Program-made: the position numbers and the translations under genes
Part shown: in pieces, positions 62,461-64,000 of the stretch
Numbering within the stretch: the stretch's first letter is position 1
Layout: each line of letters begins with the position of its first letter
The notes under the pieces: generated by a model
Seen by the model: only the letters and a program-made list of their open reading frames with translations
Told to the model about the DNA's origin: nothing
The model's database searches: none
Source: Spisula solida
Taxonomy: Eukaryota; Mollusca; Bivalvia; Venerida; Mactridae
Reading direction: 5' to 3'
DNA length: 64,000 nt
Assembly (NCBI GenBank): GCA_947247005.1
Contig: OX365948.1
Location: 8,731,455-8,795,454 of the forward strand

Positions 62461-64000
62461 GCAATGACAATATTTAATGTATCTCCCTGGTACTTTAAGG
62501 TCGTTCATTTACTTCCATCAAAGACAGGCGAGCAGAGAACGTGCGTGTTCACTGACAATAACGGCGACTTATAGAGGTTGCTCCCCAGAAATACAAACAC
62601 ACAGTGGGGTTATTTCTAACCGCTTTCATGTCACAGTCTTGTAGAGTGCTAATGCCAACATAATTTACAGTCCGTCTGTCAAATTTGCACCGGGTCATGA
62701 ACTGGTCAATGGGTGGGTAAGAAGAATTAAACTAATTAGAAAATTGCTGAAGTTTCAGGGCAATCAGTGAAGCTCTGTGGGGAGTAATTCGCAACAGCCG
62801 CCTGGAAACGTGAATGTGCATACGCTTAGAAATGTACTCGCTGTATGAAGTCATTCGCTTTAATGTCTATACGTCCGTGACCTTGATAAATTATAAGCGG
62901 CTTATCAAATTCAGACAAAACTTCATGATGCACAAAATCGTCTCTAGAGTTAATTAGTAATTACCCATCTTCGAGACTTTTTCCCAGACTGGTGAAATAT
63001 TCAAGCAAAGCAGGCAAATTCCAGGAACACGGAATTAGGATAGCATTAGACACAGACATGCATTATATCATAATATGGTCGCATAAGCACGACTTAAGAA
63101 TTTCGTTTGCGACATCAATTTAATAAGAGTTTGTCAAGCTGAAAGAACCGTTTTCAGACTAATGACGTCATAGGGTTCCAATATCCTTAAAATCAGAAAA
63201 TCGCCTGAGTCACGGCGCATTACCTCCGTGATATTTTCTCTTATACTTAAGAAAACGCATTTCCGGCTCCTAGACTTGATTTGGTAATCTCCGGGCTAAA
63301 TGAGAGCCATCTCTGACCTTGTCGTCATGGTGAATCAGAAAAAATAGGATTTGTCGTCTGCTGTTTTTATCAGACGACAGCTGGGTACATTTGTCAGCCA
63401 TTAGTGATACTGTTTTTAATCCTGGTCCCCGCATCATGCGTAACTTGATATGAAAACCAACGCACACGCTTATTATCTTTCGAGTTGGTCGCGTGCCGTT
63501 AGCACGCGTATCCGGTATCTGGAAACAGAAACTCTTCAATTTTCTGAAATAGCTCATCTTCATTTTACGATTCTGCGCGTATACTCACCCCCTAGAAGTC
63601 TGTGATATTGGACGACCTACTCGTGGGTGTTCAAAGCAAAGCCGCATAAACGCTATAATTAACATTTTAAAGAGCTGAGCCAATTATGCGCGTTGATGCC
63701 TTAATGGTCAAATGCTGGCTTTAACAAAAGTGACAAAGTGATCATTAGCATACAGAAGTATACGCCAGGTGCAAGTAGAAACAGTCTATCTTATTAGTAT
63801 TATATCATACATCATGTATTGTACGTATATTAACGTTCAATTATTCTGAAAGTTTTATGTGGATGTTCACTCTAATCTGCATTTTGAGATTCGTGAACGT
63901 ACTCAAGTAACCATTCACGTAGCTAAGAGGTGTTCTCAACTCACTAACTAGACACATGATACAGTTTTTGGTATTATCAACTTTTTGAAGATTTTAAGAA
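62461..64000. other. Intergenic, nothing recognised
   Basis: The 97-codon minus-strand frame at 63270-63563 has no recognised domain. No repeat seen. Confidence 0.45.

Overview
The window looks like AT-rich, gene-poor nuclear DNA from an invertebrate animal. The evidence is one spliced animal transcription-factor gene, many tRNA-derived SINE remnants, MITE-like elements, microsatellites and several long minisatellite arrays. No bacterial, viral or phage gene set was seen. The repeat style suggests a lophotrochozoan, most likely a mollusc, but that is inference and the species cannot be named from sequence alone.

The only protein-coding gene I can support is a group C Sox gene (soxC, the Sox4/11/12 type) on the minus strand. 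Its two coding exons are 27500-27870 and 26171-26978, separated by a 521-bp intron. The 392-residue product has a full SoxC HMG box and the diagnostic SoxC C-terminal transactivation motif. Upstream, at about 28043-28150, lie a TATA-like box, an E-box, a CCAAT box and two GC boxes. A very AT-rich stretch at about 24800-26170 is probably the 3' UTR. Everything else I read as non-coding, although short exons of undetected genes could be missed.

Region by region: 1-7290 is intergenic with two small tandem repeats. 7291-10153 is a 2.9-kb array of a 21-bp unit. 10157-17695 is intergenic with a G-rich degenerate tetranucleotide tract, SINE heads and a short hairpin. 17696-18010 is a second 21-bp array, followed at once by a 0.42-kb foldback element (18083-18503). 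18655-24326 holds a SINE head, CAG/CAA-rich DNA, a 31-bp repeat and a GT microsatellite. 24800-28150 is the soxC locus. 28151-42370 is intergenic with several SINEs, LINE/SINE tails and small tandem repeats. 42441-43420 is a 20-bp array that appears to be an amplified D-arm (A-box) of a tRNA-derived SINE, interrupted by a 246-bp MITE with a perfect target-site duplication. 44815-56892 is intergenic with SINE fragments and microsatellites. 56893-59290 is a 2.4-kb CpG-dense array that changes from a 40-bp to a 20-bp unit. 59291-64000 is intergenic with one more retroposon tail.

The most unusual signals are in the repeats. The two 21-bp arrays both carry a consensus 5' splice-donor hexamer (GTAAGT or GTGAGT) in nearly every unit, inside a shared ATATnGTRAGT core. 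The 20-bp array looks born from a tRNA A-box. The MITE insertion has an empty site that can be read off directly.
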